DNA from: Bryobacteraceae bacterium
Lineage (GTDB): Bacteria; Acidobacteriota; Terriglobia; Bryobacterales; Bryobacteraceae
Direction: 5' to 3'
NCBI GenBank assembly: GCA_030039005.1
Contig: JASHQT010000627.1
Span: 1-8,054, forward strand
Length of the DNA stretch: 8,054 bases
A program made the position numbers and the translations under genes. Shown here piece after piece: positions 6,893 through 8,054 of the stretch. Positions within the stretch are counted from its first letter, which is position 1. Every line of letters begins with the position of its first letter. The notes beneath the pieces are model-generated. The model worked only from the letters and a program-made list of their open reading frames with translations, was not told the origin of the DNA and made no database searches.

Positions 6893-7876
6893 ATGCGAAT
6901 TCTTACGAGTATTTTCGCCGTCAGCGCTCTTTTGATCGGCGGCGCGTTGGCGAGCCGCGCTGCCTCGGCCGAGGACGGGGGGCTGGATGTGATCAAGGTC
7001 CGGCCGAACTTCTACATGCTCGCCGGCGCCGGCGGCAACATTGGCGTCGACATCGGTACGGATGGAATCGTGCTCGTGAACGCCGGAACGGAAGCGGCGT
7101 CGGAAGAGGTTTTGGCGGCCCTCAAGAAGTTGACGCCACTGCCCATCCGTTACATCATCGATACCAATGCGGATGCGGATTTCGTGGGCGGCAACGGCAA
7201 GCTCGCCAAAGCCGGCAGGACCATCTTCACCAATGTGCTGGGTAATCCGGCTCTCGCCGAAGCGATGACCAACGGGGGCGCCGCGGCGATTCTCGCGCAC
7301 GACAGTATTCTGCAGCGCATGAGCGCTCCCACCGGCAAGGCATCTCCCTTCCCCGACGACGCCCTGCCCACCGAAGCCTTCTATCCGAACCGCTACACCC
7401 TGCGCATGAACGGCGAAGGAATCGAAGTAATGCACGAGCCCGCGGCCCACAGCAACGCGGACAGTTTCGTGCTGTTCCGCGGTTCGGACGTCGTGGCAGC
7501 CGGCGACATCATGGACAAAACACGCTTCCCGGTGATCGACACGGCCAACGGCGGGAGCATTCAGGGCGAAATCGACGCGCTGAATAAGCTGATCGAGCTG
7601 GCGATTCCTCCGACGCCGTTCATCTACAGCGGGCCGGGCACCTACGTGATTCCCGGCCACGGGCGGCTTTGCGAACAGATGGAGGTGGTGGACTATCGCG
7701 ACATGGTGGTGGTGGTGCGCGACGTCGTCGCCGACATGATCAAGCAGGGGAAGACGCTCGATCAAATCAAGGCGGCTCATCCGGCCGAGCCCTTCGAGAC
7801 GCAGTACGGCCGCGAGCCGGGGTCGACCGACGCGTTCATCGAAGCCATTTACAAGGGCCTGACGGCCAAGAAATAA
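6893..7876 (+). CDS. Exported MBL-fold protein with degenerate metal site
   Basis: The product has 327 residues from ATG 6893. A signal peptide covers about residues 1-26 (MRILTSIFAVSALLIGG to ASA). The rest follows the metallo-beta-lactamase fold: GAGGNIGVDIGTDGIVLV near 50-62, the loop that normally carries HxHxDH, then AHSNADS, AAGDI and VIPGHGRL. The HxHxDH position reads NADADF (residues 92-97), so three His are replaced and only Asp96 remains. The usual Asp in the LVDTG motif is Asn63. His186, Asp205 and His256 are kept. It probably binds metal weakly, differently or not at all, so the usual hydrolase activity is doubtful. The start at 6893 is preferred because GAAGAG (6880-6885) lies 7 nt upstream; ATG 6878 would add five residues and has no such site. 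The next gene starts 2 nt after the stop, so the two are probably co-transcribed. Fold assignment is firm; function is not. Confidence 0.88.
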   Translation: MRILTSIFAVSALLIGGALASRAASAEDGGLDVIKVRPNFYMLAGAGGNIGVDIGTDGIVLVNAGTEAASEEVLAALKKLTPLPIRYIIDTNADADFVGGNGKLAKAGRTIFTNVLGNPALAEAMTNGGAAAILAHDSILQRMSAPTGKASPFPDDALPTEAFYPNRYTLRMNGEGIEVMHEPAAHSNADSFVLFRGSDVVAAGDIMDKTRFPVIDTANGGSIQGEIDALNKLIELAIPPTPFIYSGPGTYVIPGHGRLCEQMEVVDYRDMVVVVRDVVADMIKQGKTLDQIKAAHPAEPFETQYGREPGSTDAFIEAIYKGLTAKK

Positions 7877-7878
7877 TC

Positions 7879-8054
7879 ATGCCTTATTCCAGAAAATTAC
7901 TCACATTTGCAGCATTTTTCATGCTTCCGCTCGCGGCCCAGCCACCCGGCGGCCGGCGCGGCGGACCTCCGCCGGATCCGAAAGCCGCCGCGCCTATCGA
8001 TTTAACCGGCTACTGGGTCTCCATCGTGACCGAGGACTGGCGCTATCGCATGGT
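7879..8054 (+). CDS. Exported protein of unknown function, 5' part only
   Basis: Only the first 58 codons are in the window; the gene runs off the right edge. Residues 1-20 form a signal peptide (Arg5, Lys6, then a hydrophobic run ending PLAAQ). A linker rich in Gly, Arg and Pro follows (PPGGRRGGPPPDPKAAA), then the start of a domain reading IDLTGYWVSIVTEDWRYRMV. From memory, proteins opening with a DLTGYW-type motif after a Pro-rich linker are frequent in acidobacterial genomes and are annotated as hypothetical; I cannot check this here. The ATG is 2 nt after the MBL gene stop, which implies one operon and a shared role outside the cytoplasm. No function can be assigned. Confidence 0.75.
   Translation, partial: MPYSRKLLTFAAFFMLPLAAQPPGGRRGGPPPDPKAAAPIDLTGYWVSIVTEDWRYRM

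Noticed and set aside
7705..7719. GTG triplet run in the MBL gene as a microsatellite
   Set aside because: It is a short run coding for consecutive Val residues in a helix; too few copies to suggest phase variation.
6812..7780. A 322-codon minus-strand frame opposite the MBL gene
   Set aside because: It is antisense to a clear exported MBL-fold protein and has no signal, motif or start context of its own.

Overview
The window looks like a chromosomal segment of a GC-rich soil-type bacterium, most likely an acidobacterium of the Solibacter/Bryobacter kind. That placement rests on gene style: a Reg_prop/Y_Y_Y histidine kinase with a NarL-type partner, a Tat-exported M24 peptidase, an exported MBL-fold protein, and a downstream exported protein with a 'DLTGYW' start. 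It is an inference, since there is no rRNA or marker gene to confirm it. I see no mobile element, tRNA, rRNA or CRISPR array.

Left part (1-1936): about 250 bases without a convincing gene lead into a long-form NfeD membrane serine protease (253-1533, +). Its tail overlaps by 47 nt the end of a small lipoprotein gene of unknown family running the other way (1487-1936, -). The lipoprotein gene starts only 12 nt from a large histidine kinase gene that points rightwards.

Middle part (1949-6815, +): three genes in a tight run. A sensor histidine kinase with a 14-repeat periplasmic double propeller (1949-4888) overlaps a NarL/FixJ response regulator (4885-5511) by 4 nt. The regulator overlaps a Tat-signal M24 Xaa-Pro-type peptidase (5511-6815) by one nucleotide. 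This reads as one operon: the kinase senses something outside the cytoplasm, the regulator changes transcription, and the peptidase is probably exported to act in the envelope.

Right part (6816-8054, +): a 77-nt gap holding a small hairpin, then an exported MBL-fold protein whose HxHxDH metal motif is largely replaced (6893-7876). Two nucleotides later comes the start of another exported protein (7879 to the window end).

Most of the window is ordinary chromosomal content and I see no clear undescribed system. The points most worth a second look are the degenerate metal site of the MBL protein, the 12-nt divergent gap with a possible leaderless kinase start, and the link between a propeller sensor and an exported peptidase.
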